Positions 20,310 to 29,008 are shown, counted from the stretch's first letter. The stretch is DNA of 32,017 nucleotides from a virus (IMGVR_UViG_3300028800_000238:1-32017); one strand, 5' to 3'. Program-made: numbers and translations. The notes: generated by a model from the sequence alone, not told the origin.

Positions 20310-20578
20310 TGTCAGCCAGCCCGCGCACCGTAGCCGTCAGCACGACCTTCACCTGGGACGGCGGGCAGCAGTACCTCCACCGCGGCCAGGTCATCGATGT
20401 CACGCCGGATTCGGCCTTGGAGCGAGCCATCGGCAGGGAGCGGCTCGTCTCGCTCCGCGGTTTCCCTCTACCGCCCCCGGTAGAGCCGGCGAATTCAGTA
20501 GAGCCGGCAGGGGCCGCCCCGGCCAAGGCCCGTGCCGCAGCGAAGAAGCAGGACAACGGCAAGGACGGTGCGTCATGA
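20309..20578 (+). CDS. small conserved phage protein with Ala/Lys tail, 89 aa
   Basis: The first 50 residues are the paralogue of the 19906 product ('YLHRGQVIDVTPDSALERAI'); residues 51-89 are a Pro/Ala/Lys-rich flexible tail ('KARAAAKKQDNGKDG'). Overlaps the next ATG (ATGA). It may represent a duplicated connector or decoration protein. No catalytic feature. Confidence 0.55.
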   Translation: MSASPRTVAVSTTFTWDGGQQYLHRGQVIDVTPDSALERAIGRERLVSLRGFPLPPPVEPANSVEPAGAAPAKARAAAKKQDNGKDGAS

Positions 20579-20778
20579 CCACGCCGAACCCGAACCCTCA
20601 GCCTTACCCGTACCAGCGCGGGTACTGGAGCCTGTCCCGGATCCTGCTCGTCATCGGGGCGATCCTGTTCACCCTCGCCGCATTCGCCGCCGGGGGCCAT
20701 CCCCTCGCCGGGGTTCCCGAGTGGGCGTGGGGGTTCGGCGCGTTCGCCGCCTGGGTGCTTTCGGGGGCGGTGCCGTGA
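20575..20778 (+). CDS. small membrane protein with two transmembrane segments, 67 aa
   Basis: After a polar Pro/Asn N-terminus come two hydrophobic segments, about residues 22-40 ('ILLVIGAILFTLAAFAAGG') and 49-66 ('EWAWGFGAFAAWVLSGAV'). The short loop holds 'HPLAGVP'. Holins look like this, but the gene is within the head-tail connector region rather than a lysis cassette and no endolysin is adjacent, so a holin call is not justified. The stop overlaps a following GTG. Confidence 0.6.
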   Translation: MTTPNPNPQPYPYQRGYWSLSRILLVIGAILFTLAAFAAGGHPLAGVPEWAWGFGAFAAWVLSGAVP

Positions 20779-20957
20779 CCGGGCGCACCCGCGGCGGGAC
20801 TGCGGGATTCGAACCCGCGCGTCCCCCCCGTACCAGATTCGGAAGGAACGGCCCTGGCTGGCCACCGGCTGGCCTGCCGGGCTCTCGCCCGGCTACATCC
20901 CCCGGCGCTTCGTCCCGCTGCGGGTGCTCGTCCCCAACCATACAGGGGACGTCATGA
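20775..20957 (+). CDS. doubtful 60-aa reading frame
   Basis: GTG overlaps the previous stop (GTGA) and its TGA overlaps the next ATG (ATGA), so it tiles perfectly. Yet its product is Arg/Pro/Gly/Ser-rich without fold signs, and the same DNA reads on the minus strand as a tRNA-like element. It may be a non-gene stretch that stayed open by chance. Confidence 0.25.
   Translation: MTGRTRGGTAGFEPARPPRTRFGRNGPGWPPAGLPGSRPATSPGASSRCGCSSPTIQGTS
20794..20918 (-). ncRNA. tRNA-like element (T arm plus closing stem) on the minus strand
   Basis: Minus-strand GCGGGTTCGAATCCCGC (20802-20818) is a textbook T arm. A 7-bp closing stem GCGGGAC/GTCCCGC joins 20912-20918 to 20794-20800, one unpaired base from the T arm. 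Between them three more hairpins can form: GCCGGGC-GAGA-GCCCGGC (20876-20893), GGCCA/TGGCC (20860-20874) and a mismatched stem at 20828-20851. At ~125 nt, without D-arm consensus or encoded CCA, it is not a standard tRNA. A decayed tRNA or tRNA mimic is possible. Confidence 0.3.
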
Positions 20958-21502
20958 CCACGCCCGTAGCGTCGGGGCCGCTGTACGCCTCGGTTGCCGA
21001 CCTCCGCAACATCATGTCCGGTACTGACTCCGGAACAGGCACCGCGGCGCAGCTCACCGACGCCCAGCTTGAACTTGCCCTGTACTCCGCGTCCAACCGC
21101 ATCTCGGTTTACGCCGGCAACCTCTTCGACAGTTCCGTCCCGCAGGCCGTGCCCCCGCCTATCCTCCACGACCTGACCCTCGACCTGGCCCGCTTCTGGG
21201 CTGCCGTCACCTACCTCAAATGGAAATCGGTCGACACGACGTCACCGACCTACATCGCCTACAAGGACGCGATGAGCCTGCTCGAGGACGTCAGGGACGG
21301 CAAGGTCACGCTCGGGGTCGGCCCGGCCCCCGGCGTCGGCGAGGACACGGGGATCGTGATCAACCGGATCCCGCCAGTTTTCACCGGCAGGGACAGCAAC
21401 ACCCGTGTCGATGTGACTACCGGCACGCTCGAGGCCGACAGTCCCTTCTACACGCCCCGCACCAGCGGCCTCTTTGACGGTTCGGCGGTGTACCAGGGGT
21501 AA
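20954..21502 (+). CDS. head-tail connector (head completion) protein, 182 aa
   Basis: ATG has CAGGGG upstream. 'LYASVADLRNIMSG', 'LTDAQLELALYSASNRISVY', 'LHDLTLDLARFWAAVTY' and 'YIAYKDAMSLLEDVRDGKVTL' form the helical layout of gp6/DUF1320-like adaptor proteins that sit under the portal. A C-terminal acidic/Thr tail follows. Its position at the start of the connector-tail series fits. The next gene starts within its stop (TAATG). Confidence 0.7.
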   Translation: MTTPVASGPLYASVADLRNIMSGTDSGTGTAAQLTDAQLELALYSASNRISVYAGNLFDSSVPQAVPPPILHDLTLDLARFWAAVTYLKWKSVDTTSPTYIAYKDAMSLLEDVRDGKVTLGVGPAPGVGEDTGIVINRIPPVFTGRDSNTRVDVTTGTLEADSPFYTPRTSGLFDGSAVYQG

Positions 21503-22029
21503 TGGCATCGACCTTCGCCGAGCGTATCGACGCGCTGCGCACCCTGACGGGCAGGGGCGAGCGCCTGACAGGCACGGTCACAGTCGACCAGCGGTACGCC
21601 CACTACCAGCACGAGCGGATGGACCTGCACCACCCGCGCGGCGGCAGTGCAAAGTACCTTGAGCGCCCGCTGATGGACGGGTACCGCGACTACCTCGACG
21701 ACTACGCCCGCACGGTCCTCACTGACGGCGGACAGCCCGCGATGCGCCGGTCCATGGATCACCTGAGCGACGCGGTAGAGGTGACCGCTCCCCGGGAATG
21801 GGGCGACCTCCGCAAGTCCGGTCACCCGAAGGTGACCCTCGCCGACCGTGTCGTCTACGACCGCCCCCCGAAGGCCGCACGCCTCACCGCTGAGGAACTG
21901 AAGGCGAAGTCCCGGGCCACCATGCGGCAGCGCCTAGCCGAGGGTCTCACGGTCTACTTCATGCGCCACGGCAAGGTCATGGTCATCCCCGGGAAGAACG
22001 AGCCGCACGCGCTGCGAGGCCGGCTATGA
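21502..22029 (+). CDS. neck / tail-completion type protein, 175 aa
   Basis: A basic, soluble protein: 'AERIDALRTLTGRGERLTG', 'RYAHYQHERMDLHHPRGGS', 'PREWGDLRKSGHPKVTLAD', C-terminal 'LTVYFMRHGKVMVIPGKNE'. Its place between adaptor and tail terminator is that of stopper or HK97 gp10-like tail completion proteins. Sequence similarity is not evident by eye, so the role rests on synteny. Overlaps the next ATG (ATGA). Confidence 0.55.
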   Translation: MASTFAERIDALRTLTGRGERLTGTVTVDQRYAHYQHERMDLHHPRGGSAKYLERPLMDGYRDYLDDYARTVLTDGGQPAMRRSMDHLSDAVEVTAPREWGDLRKSGHPKVTLADRVVYDRPPKAARLTAEELKAKSRATMRQRLAEGLTVYFMRHGKVMVIPGKNEPHALRGRL

Positions 22030-22460
22030 CGATGCCCGCAGTCATCCTCACGCCCCGCGTCACGGTCCTCATCGACTGGCTGACGATGACGGGCTGGGAC
22101 ACGTCACAGGAGACGGGCTACCCGCTGCTCCCCGGCAGCGAGATCCTCGCGATGCCTGACAAGGCGGTGTTCCTGACTCCCGGCGGCGGCCCTGGCTACA
22201 CCACGGAGGAAGCCGGGACGGACGCGTGGACCTTCCAGGCGCGACTTCGCGGCCCCTCCGACGACCCCTTGCAGGCCCAGGCGGACGCGCAGCTCCTCGA
22301 CTACGTGATCCTGCACGGCCCTCACCCGGTGCTGGTTGACGGGGTGCCGGTGCTGAACGTGCAGCGCCTCGGATCGCCGCCCTCGCCTCTCCCGCTTGAC
22401 CCGTCGGACCGCCGGTTCGAGTACGTCACCAACTACATCCTCACGACTGGAGGCGGCTGA
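22026..22460 (+). CDS. tail terminator protein, 144 aa
   Basis: 'PRVTVLIDWLTMTGWD', 'DAWTFQARLRGPSDDPLQAQ', 'ADAQLLDYVILHGPHPV' and 'RRFEYVTNYILTTGGG' fit the alpha/beta tail terminator fold (lambda gpU class): an N-terminal helix, central beta sheet with an 'FQ.R.RG' strand, and a C-terminal strand. It caps the tail tube and joins it to the head. It is one gene before a virion protein and two before the major tail protein region. Confidence 0.7.
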   Translation: MTMPAVILTPRVTVLIDWLTMTGWDTSQETGYPLLPGSEILAMPDKAVFLTPGGGPGYTTEEAGTDAWTFQARLRGPSDDPLQAQADAQLLDYVILHGPHPVLVDGVPVLNVQRLGSPPSPLPLDPSDRRFEYVTNYILTTGGG

Positions 22461-22948
22461 TGGCCGGCGGCCTGGTTACGACACCGATACAGCCTTACAA
22501 CCTGAACTCGCAGAACACGACCGGGTCGTTCTTCGCCGGCGGCCTGCCGTCCGTCTACGGCTACGACAACGGCACCACCATCACGGCCTGGGGCGGCAAC
22601 AACGTCATCCTCGTCCCGAACGGCAGCGGAAATACCTGGTTGTGGTACTACTGCGGGCCCACGAACGCGGGCGGCATCACCCAGGTCCTCGTCGGCCAGG
22701 TCCTCGCCGGGCAGATCCTCCCCGCCTCCACCACCCGGACGATCGCCGTCAACGAGTCCGGCTGGCTCGGCCCGTTCTCACCGTCGATTTACAACATCGA
22801 CAACGTGAGCGTGGTGCCCACGGGCATCGCCCAGGGGCCGACGATCGCGTCCTGGCCGACTGCGGCCCTCGGCTGCTACGCGGTGGCGTTCACGCTGACC
22901 ACCCAGCTCCTCGTCCGCGCCTACACCATGTCCTCCGTCCAGCCGTGA
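22460..22948 (+). CDS. beta-rich virion protein, 162 aa
   Basis: ATG shares TGATG with the previous stop. The sequence is Gly/Thr/Asn-rich with Trp/Tyr clusters ('NGSGNTWLWYYCGPTN', 'GGITQVLVGQVLAGQILP'), reminiscent in style of the decoration-like product starting at 14448 ('WDIWVWYGGQ'). It probably forms a beta barrel. Possible tail or head decoration; no firm family. Confidence 0.5.
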   Translation: MAGGLVTTPIQPYNLNSQNTTGSFFAGGLPSVYGYDNGTTITAWGGNNVILVPNGSGNTWLWYYCGPTNAGGITQVLVGQVLAGQILPASTTRTIAVNESGWLGPFSPSIYNIDNVSVVPTGIAQGPTIASWPTAALGCYAVAFTLTTQLLVRAYTMSSVQP

Positions 22949-22964
22949 CAAGGAGCTGAGCCCC

Positions 22965-23273
22965 ATGACAGAGCAGCCAGCCGCGACGGCCCCCGGCAAG
23001 CCCCCGGTCCCCCCGTCACCGCCGGACGCCGCCGTCACCGCCGCCAGGGAGCGCGTCGGGAAGCTCCGCGCGCAGCTCCTCGAGGCGGAGGCGGCACTCC
23101 CGCAGGAGCCCGGCACGATCCGCCTGAAGGTCATGCCGCCGCATGACACCTTCACCGTCGGCGGCTTCACCATCGGCAGGGACCCTGTTCCCGTGCCCGC
23201 GGCCGCCACGGAGCGGCTGATGTCCGCGGCGGCCGACTCGGGCGTCACCATCGAGGAGGTCCCGGGTGCCTAG
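22965..23273 (+). CDS. hypothetical protein with helical hairpin, 102 aa
   Basis: AGGAG lies 9 bases before the ATG. After a Pro-rich N-terminus comes a helix 'AAVTAARERVGKLRAQLLEA', then a beta part 'HDTFTVGGFTIGRDPVPV' and an Ala-rich helix. The end overlaps the major tail protein start by 8 bases. Small proteins before the major tail protein can be tail-tube accessory factors; not recognised. Confidence 0.5.
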   Translation: MTEQPAATAPGKPPVPPSPPDAAVTAARERVGKLRAQLLEAEAALPQEPGTIRLKVMPPHDTFTVGGFTIGRDPVPVPAAATERLMSAAADSGVTIEEVPGA

Positions 23274-23883
23274 CCTGACCTACACCGCGCCCGCGTACGG
23301 GACGACTGACGTCCTGTACGGGACGGGGATCCTGTTCACCGCGAGCAACCCCTCACCGGGGGTGGGGGCGACGGTGCCGTCGGACGCGAACCTGGGCGTC
23401 GGGTCGTCCTGGCTCGGCCTCGGCTGGAACTACGTCGGGGCCACCGAAGCGGGCGTGACGCAGACGTACAACCCGACGACGCAGAACATCAACATCGAGG
23501 AGCAGCCCACGCCGGTCGGCGTCGCGGTCAACACAGCTGACCTCACGTTCACGTGCAACCTCTCCGAGGAGACCCTCGCCAACATCAACCTCGCCTACGG
23601 CAACAGCGGGGCGATCGCCACGACTCCCGCCGGGGCAGGGCAGCCGGGCAAGTCGGTGCTCACCCTCTCCACCACGTTCGCGACCCTGTCCGCGGCGCTG
23701 ATCGCGAAGAACGCGTTCGGGTTCGCGACCGTCCTCTACATCCCGGTGATGATCAGCGCCGGGCAGGTGCAGACGGCGTTCAGGCGCGCGGCGCAGCAGC
23801 GGCTGTACCCGCTCACGCTGAGTGCGATCTGCCCGTTCAGCGCAATCAGCTTTACCCAGCTCACGAGTGTGGCGACGAGCTAG
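23266..23883 (+). CDS. major tail (tube) protein, 205 aa
   Basis: GTG start inside the previous gene's end. 'GLGWNYVGATEAGVTQTYNP' then 'NINIEEQPTPVGVAV' and 'DLTFTCNLSEETLANINLAYG' match the tube-protein pattern, in which an early beta hairpin gives way to a 'tvsf.l.E.tl.nl..a.g' helix. The C-terminus holds 'YPLTLSAICPFSAISFTQLT'. Followed by the chaperone pair and tape measure, exactly as in siphoviruses. Hexameric rings of this protein make the tail tube. Confidence 0.8.
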   Translation: MPSLTYTAPAYGTTDVLYGTGILFTASNPSPGVGATVPSDANLGVGSSWLGLGWNYVGATEAGVTQTYNPTTQNINIEEQPTPVGVAVNTADLTFTCNLSEETLANINLAYGNSGAIATTPAGAGQPGKSVLTLSTTFATLSAALIAKNAFGFATVLYIPVMISAGQVQTAFRRAAQQRLYPLTLSAICPFSAISFTQLTSVATS

Positions 23884-23923
23884 GCCTGTGAACGAATTCG
23901 GACCAAAGAGAGCAGGTGACTGA

Positions 23924-24361
23924 TTGGCAGGCTTTGACGCCGGCAACGTGGTCGAGCCGCTCGACTACACGCTCAAGCCGCACGTCGACAAGTCCGGAAC
24001 CGTCAAGGAGCCGACCGACCAGCAGATCGCGGCCTACCTGGCCGGGGTCCAGAAGCTGGTCAGGGACTTCCGCGGCAAGCTGCCCGACGCGATGATCGCC
24101 GGCGGCGGCGACGTCGGCGCGATGCTGACTGCCGTCGAGGACATGGATCCCGAGGTCGCCGTCAAGTTCAACGAGGAACTGGCCGCCCTCGCCGCCGCCC
24201 TCTGCTCTGGTGAGCCGTCGCAGGAGGACATCCTCGCGGTCCCGCCGCGCATCCGCGGCAAGTTCATGGTCTGGCTGCAGGGCGAGGTGATGAACCCGGA
24301 AGCCGCAGCCGGCGGTGGGAGCGGGCAGGCGAGGACCCTGCGGTCCGTAGCCGCCGGGTAG
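23924..24361 (+). CDS. tail assembly chaperone, upstream frame (gpG-like)
   Basis: TTG start with AGCAGGTGA just upstream, 40 bp after the tube gene. The N-terminus 'VVEPLDYTLKPHVDKSG' is followed by 'QQIAAYLAGVQKLVRDFRG' and a helical core; 'ILAVPPRIRGKFMVWLQGEV' near the end. This gene always precedes the tape measure and helps it load tube protein. The stop TAG 24359-24361 is bypassed by a -1 shift to make the long form. The rare TTG start may hold its level down. Confidence 0.7.
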   Translation: MAGFDAGNVVEPLDYTLKPHVDKSGTVKEPTDQQIAAYLAGVQKLVRDFRGKLPDAMIAGGGDVGAMLTAVEDMDPEVAVKFNEELAALAAALCSGEPSQEDILAVPPRIRGKFMVWLQGEVMNPEAAAGGGSGQARTLRSVAAG

Positions 24362-24612
24362 TCATCTATGCCGTCCGCCGCTGGCTGCACTTCACACCCG
24401 ATGAGTGGGACGCCCTGTCCTGGGACCTGCGGGAAACCTACCTTGACGGGCTGAGCGAGGAGGAGGACATCCCGTTCCGGATGGAGCGGGGCGCACGGGC
24501 AGCAGGTGACGGGCCGAGGACCAGGCAGGTGGACGCGGCGGTCGCGGTGATCGACCTGGACGCGATGAGGCAGGAGCTGGAGGCGAATCCGGCGGCGAGG
24601 CGACGGACGTAG
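24362..24612 (+). CDS. tail assembly chaperone, -1 frameshift extension (gpT-like)
   Basis: In the -1 frame the sequence continues without start codon as 'VIYAVRRWLHFTPDEWD', 'LSWDLRETYLDGLSEEED', ending at TAG 24610-24612 after 'AVIDLDAMRQELEANP'. The protein-like composition and place right before the tape measure are those of the gpT part of gpGT. The -1 frame is open from 24214, so the shift must occur between 24214 and 24361. No classical heptamer stands out there. The extension has no ribosome site of its own; the first in-frame ATG (24481) is too late. Confidence 0.7.
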
Positions 24613-24629
24613 GCGGGAGGTGAGGGAAA

Positions 24630-27600
24630 GTGTTCGACGCCGGGGCAATCGAAAGTTCCCTCACCGTTGACACCTCGAAGTTTGACCGTGCGCTCGCCGA
24701 CGCAGAAGCCAAGGTCAAGCGCTTTGAGTCGGAGCGGCACGAGGTTAAGATCGCGGCCGTTTTTGATCAATCGTCAATTAGCCGCGCCAGGCAGCAGTTC
24801 GCCCAGCTGGACAACCAGATCAGCAAGGACGCGATGTCCCGCCTGCGGTCCTCCCCGCAGGGCAGCGTCCTGGGTGCCCTGAACGCCCTGTTCAGCCCGC
24901 ACCCGGTGACGGGCGCCCCGTCGGCGCAGCAGGCGGCCACCCAGGGGCTGCCCGGCAAGATGATCTCCGCTCCCGGGGGCGGCGGCCCGGCATCCGGCGG
25001 CAGCGGGAGCACCGTCCGCACCGTCCTGAACCAGGCGGCGGCCGCAGCCAGCCCGGCGGGCACCGGGAACGCACCGGGCAACGTGACCACCTCCGACAAC
25101 ATCAAGCGGATGATCACCGGGGCAGCCCCGGGTGACGTCACCACCACCGACACGATTAAGCAGGCGGTCACCGGCAAGGGGCCTGGCGACGTCACCACGA
25201 CGGACACGGTCCGGGAGAAGCTCGACCCGGCGTCAGCTGCGAAAACGGAAGCGGACTCCAAGGCGAGCGGTGACAGGTCCGGCGGTGGCTGGCTGTCGTC
25301 GTTCACCGGCCACATCAAGAACCTGCTGCCCTCCTCGGCCACGAGCACGGCGGAGAAGGCCGCCGGGGACTCCGGGAACAGGTCCGGGGCGGCGATGGGC
25401 AAGGGGCTGCTGTCCGGCATCGGCCCCGGCATCGGCGGCATCAGCGGCAAGGTCAGCGCGATCGCCGGGGCGGTCGCCGTCGGCCTGGGCGCCCTCCCCG
25501 CTGTCGCCGGGGTCGCCGGGGTCGGTACCGGGGTGGCGCTGATCGGCGGGATCGTCGGCATCGTGTCCAAGGGCGCGGTCACCGCGGTCCAGCCGGCGGT
25601 GCAGGCGTTCCAGGCGCTGCAGGCCGCCGCCCCGGGACCCAAGCAGGTCGCTGCCCTGGCGGCGTACCAGAACGCGCTCGCGCAGCTGACCCCCGCCCAG
25701 CAGTCCCTCGCCAAGTCCCTGGAGGGCGCCCAGGCCGCCTGGCAGAACTTCGTGAAGTCGAACACCGCCGGGGTGTCCGCGATCATCGGCGGCGGCATCG
25801 GGCTGCTCCCCGGCATCCTCAAGTCGATGTCCGGGGTGTTCCAGGCGGTCGTCCCGCAGATGAGCTCGGTGTTCCAGTCCCTCAACGGGGTGGTGCAGGG
25901 GCTCATCGGCGTCGCGAAGACCGCCGTCCCCGCGTTCGCCCCGTTCATCAACGCGGTCCTCGGCCTCGTCACGAACATCCTCCCCGGCATCGACGTGGTG
26001 ATCAAGGCGACCCTCCCGTACATCAGCCAGTTCGCCGGGATCCTCGGCAGCCTCGGCAAGAACCTGGGCGGCCTGTTCGCCGCTGCGGCGCCCGCCATCG
26101 GCGCGAGCATGAAGATCCTGGGCAGCCTCCTCGGCCTAGTCGGCGGCCTGCTGCCCGTCATCGTCAAGCTCGGCGACGTGTTCGCGACCGCCCTCGCCCC
26201 CGTCTTCAGCACCTTCGCCGGGGTCATCACCCGGCTGCTGCCGCCGCTGGTGCAGCTCGGCGGGGTCCTCGCCTCGTTCGCGGGGGCGGTCATCGGGGAC
26301 CTCGCCGGGGCGCTGTCCGCCGTCGCGACCCTCATCGGGGCCCTGGCCCCCAGCCTCACCGTCCTCGGCACCACCCTGTCGTCCGTCTTCACGATCATGG
26401 AGAACGCCGGGGTGTTCGCCGTCCTCGGCAGCAGCCTGGAGAACCTCGCCGCCCCCGTCGCCGGCCTGGTCAACGCGCTGGTCACCGGGCTCGCCCCGGT
26501 CCTGCCGGTCCTGATCACCGCCTTCTCCCAGCTGGTCACCGCCGGGACCGTCGCCCTGTCAGTGTCGCTCGGCGCCCTGCTGACCGCCCTGACGCCGGTT
26601 GTCGCCGCCCTCGCCCAGGTGGTTGTCGCCGTCACCGGGTTCCTGCAGTCTGCGGGCCTGCTGCTGCCGGTCATGGCGGGCCTGATGCTCACCGTCGGGC
26701 CCCTCGCCAGCGGCCTCAAGGCGATGGCGGCCGGGGCGGCCCTGTTCGCCGAGTCGGGGATGGCCGGGGCGGTCGGCGGGATGATCGGCAGCCTGAAGGA
26801 GTTCGCCCTCGCCACCGAAGGGGTGACCCTGGCGGAGAAAGCGCAGTACGCCGAGATGCTCCTGATGGACGCGATCAGCCCGTTCGGGTGGGCGGTGATC
26901 GCCGGGGTCACCCTCGCCGCGGTGGTGATCGGGCTGAACCAGCTTCAGTCCGGCATCGGCGCCACCGTGGCGGCCCTGGCGAAGCAGGATGACGCGGTCG
27001 GCTTCAACATCGCCGGCTACCAGAAGCTCGCCGCCCAGACGCAGGCACTCGGGGAGCAGCAGTCGAAGACGGCCGAGGGCATCGGGACCAGCGCCGCGAA
27101 GGGCGCGGGGGTTGTCCGGGGGGTCGTGGCCGCCAACGGCGCCGCCTTCACCGCCGCCTCCACCCAGCTCACCACCCTCGCCGCGAACATGGGATCGCGG
27201 CTGACGGCCCTCTCCGGCACGTTCGGGGTGTCGCAGGCGCAGATCGAGAAGTGGGCGGGCGCGGCAGGGATCAGCGCCGCGAAGTTCGCCGGCGCCGGGG
27301 AGAACGTCGGGCTGCTCACCACCCAGATCGGCGCGTTCGTCGACAAGAACGCCCTGGCCATCACGAGCACCGCGAGCCTGTCAACGAACATCGCGATCTT
27401 CGGCGGCGACGTTTTCTCCGCCACCACCCAGCTCGACGCGTTCAACGCCATCTGGAACACCCTCGTCGGGAACCTGCTCACCAAGCAGCAGGCGGTCACC
27501 CAGGGGCAGACGTCGTTCGACAACCTGAAGACGTCGATCGCCCAGGGCGGCACGGCGTCCGACCAGAGCAAGCAGTCGTTCGAGCAGTACATCCAGCAGA

Positions 27601-29006
27601 TCCAGTCGTCCCTTGACGCCCTGCAGAAGGGCGGCGCGTCGGTTTCCGACCTGAACGGCTACCTGCAAACCCAGATCGGCAACCTGGAGTCCCTTCACAA
27701 CCTGACCCCCGGCGAGCAGCAGGACCTCGCCAACCTGAAGACACTCCAGGACGACCTCGCCAACTCGGTCCACGGCCTCAACAGCGCCCAGCAGGCCCTG
27801 ATCACCCAGTTCGAGGCGTCCCTGATCCCCGACCTTCAGCAGATGGCCGCCGACACGCCGACCGTCAAGACCGACATCAGCAACCTGGCCGACGCGATCA
27901 TCCAGACGGGGAACAACTCCGCGGCCACCGCGGGAGACCGGGCGCAGCTGATCGCCGACCTGAAGCAAGCCGGCCTGACCTCGCAGGAGGCCGCCGCGTT
28001 CGTGAAGACCCTGCAGGGGCAGATCGATGCCCTCAAGGGCAAGGTCGTCACCGTCGGGGTCACCGCCACCGCGCAGGGCACCCTGAACGCGATCAGCCAC
28101 CTCGCCGGGCAGAACCCGTCCACCTCCATCCTGACGCTCAGCACCGCCGCGAACGGGATGCTGGTGTCCGGGGGCACCCCCGGCAAGGACAGCGTCCTGG
28201 CGATGCTGATGCCCGGTGAGGTCGTCGTCCCCACCGCGATGGTGGCGGGCGGGGCGGTGGACCACCTGCGGGGGCAGATCCCCGGGTTCGCGACCGGCGG
28301 CATGGTCAACCTCGACGGCCCCGGGTCGTGGGCGGCGTCCAATGAGGGGACCTGGGGGACGGCCGTCGCGACCGCGTGGGCGCAGGCCAGCAAGGCCGCG
28401 TTCGACACCGCCGCCGCCGCGGCGGCCGCGCAGGCCGCCGCCGCCGTGCAGGGCATCGCCGCCGGGGCTATTGAGGCGGCGTTCGTCAGCATGGCGGCGG
28501 CACGGGGGTGGACGGGGTCGCAGCTGACCGCGCTGCTGCAGGTAGAGCAACGCGAAGCAGGATTCAACATGACCGCACAGAATCCTACATCCAGTGCCTA
28601 CGGCCTGGCACAATTCATTAACGGGCCTGGTGAGTACGCCCAGTGGGGCGGCAACTCAACCACCGCAACCGGACAAATCACCGCAATGCTCAACTACATT
28701 GCCGCTGTTTACGGAACCCCCCAGGGCGCCTGGAATCACGAGTTGAGCTACGGATGGTACGACCGCGGCGGCTCCCTCAACCCCGGCTACACCCTCGCCT
28801 ACAACGGCACCGGCCGCGCCGAGCACGTCGTCTCCGGGGCGTCCATCACCGACCTCGCCTCACGCCTCGACCAGCTTCACGCTGACATGAGGGAGATGGT
28901 TAACGCCACCCGGGCGGTCCCGGCAGGGGTAGGGGCTCATGTTGGTGGTGCCCTCAACGGGGCTGCGGCCGACGCATCATTTCGCTCGCGTTATCCGAGG
29001 TCCTGA
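24630..29006 (+). CDS. tape measure protein with C-terminal lytic transglycosylase domain
   Basis: GTG start after GGGAGGTGAGGG. At 1458 aa and ~0.15 nm per residue the tail would be near 220 nm. The N-terminus has helical 'KFDRALADAEAKVKRFESE'; residues 130-220 carry three imperfect repeats of 'PGDVTTTDTIKQ'; the centre (about 260-770) is long and hydrophobic with many Ala/Gly/Leu/Val helices; 800-1170 is helical. Residues ~1290-1380 form a peptidoglycan-cleaving domain: 'QLTALLQVEQREAGFN' with E1309 the likely catalytic acid, 'AYGLAQFI', and 'AMLNYIAAVYGTPQGAW'. The end 'GTGRAEHVVSGASITDL' is typical of such proteins. It would cut the wall on genome entry. The transglycosylase core uses noticeably more A-ending codons than the flanks. 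Confidence 0.9.
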   Translation: MFDAGAIESSLTVDTSKFDRALADAEAKVKRFESERHEVKIAAVFDQSSISRARQQFAQLDNQISKDAMSRLRSSPQGSVLGALNALFSPHPVTGAPSAQQAATQGLPGKMISAPGGGGPASGGSGSTVRTVLNQAAAAASPAGTGNAPGNVTTSDNIKRMITGAAPGDVTTTDTIKQAVTGKGPGDVTTTDTVREKLDPASAAKTEADSKASGDRSGGGWLSSFTGHIKNLLPSSATSTAEKAAGDSGNRSGAAMGKGLLSGIGPGIGGISGKVSAIAGAVAVGLGALPAVAGVAGVGTGVALIGGIVGIVSKGAVTAVQPAVQAFQALQAAAPGPKQVAALAAYQNALAQLTPAQQSLAKSLEGAQAAWQNFVKSNTAGVSAIIGGGIGLLPGILKSMSGVFQAVVPQMSSVFQSLNGVVQGLIGVAKTAVPAFAPFINAVLGLVTNILPGIDVVIKATLPYISQFAGILGSLGKNLGGLFAAAAPAIGASMKILGSLLGLVGGLLPVIVKLGDVFATALAPVFSTFAGVITRLLPPLVQLGGVLASFAGAVIGDLAGALSAVATLIGALAPSLTVLGTTLSSVFTIMENAGVFAVLGSSLENLAAPVAGLVNALVTGLAPVLPVLITAFSQLVTAGTVALSVSLGALLTALTPVVAALAQVVVAVTGFLQSAGLLLPVMAGLMLTVGPLASGLKAMAAGAALFAESGMAGAVGGMIGSLKEFALATEGVTLAEKAQYAEMLLMDAISPFGWAVIAGVTLAAVVIGLNQLQSGIGATVAALAKQDDAVGFNIAGYQKLAAQTQALGEQQSKTAEGIGTSAAKGAGVVRGVVAANGAAFTAASTQLTTLAANMGSRLTALSGTFGVSQAQIEKWAGAAGISAAKFAGAGENVGLLTTQIGAFVDKNALAITSTASLSTNIAIFGGDVFSATTQLDAFNAIWNTLVGNLLTKQQAVTQGQTSFDNLKTSIAQGGTASDQSKQSFEQYIQQIQSSLDALQKGGASVSDLNGYLQTQIGNLESLHNLTPGEQQDLANLKTLQDDLANSVHGLNSAQQALITQFEASLIPDLQQMAADTPTVKTDISNLADAIIQTGNNSAATAGDRAQLIADLKQAGLTSQEAAAFVKTLQGQIDALKGKVVTVGVTATAQGTLNAISHLAGQNPSTSILTLSTAANGMLVSGGTPGKDSVLAMLMPGEVVVPTAMVAGGAVDHLRGQIPGFATGGMVNLDGPGSWAASNEGTWGTAVATAWAQASKAAFDTAAAAAAAQAAAAVQGIAAGAIEAAFVSMAAARGWTGSQLTALLQVEQREAGFNMTAQNPTSSAYGLAQFINGPGEYAQWGGNSTTATGQITAMLNYIAAVYGTPQGAWNHELSYGWYDRGGSLNPGYTLAYNGTGRAEHVVSGASITDLASRLDQLHADMREMVNATRAVPAGVGAHVGGALNGAAADASFRSRYPRS

Positions 29007-29008
29007 TG

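Noticed and set aside
20575-20778. Holin
   Set aside because: Two membrane segments fit, but there is no endolysin or lysis cassette and the gene is within the connector region.
24767-26911. 714-codon open frame on the minus strand
   Set aside because: Antisense shadow of the tape measure gene; Pro/Ala/Thr/Arg composition and no ribosome site.
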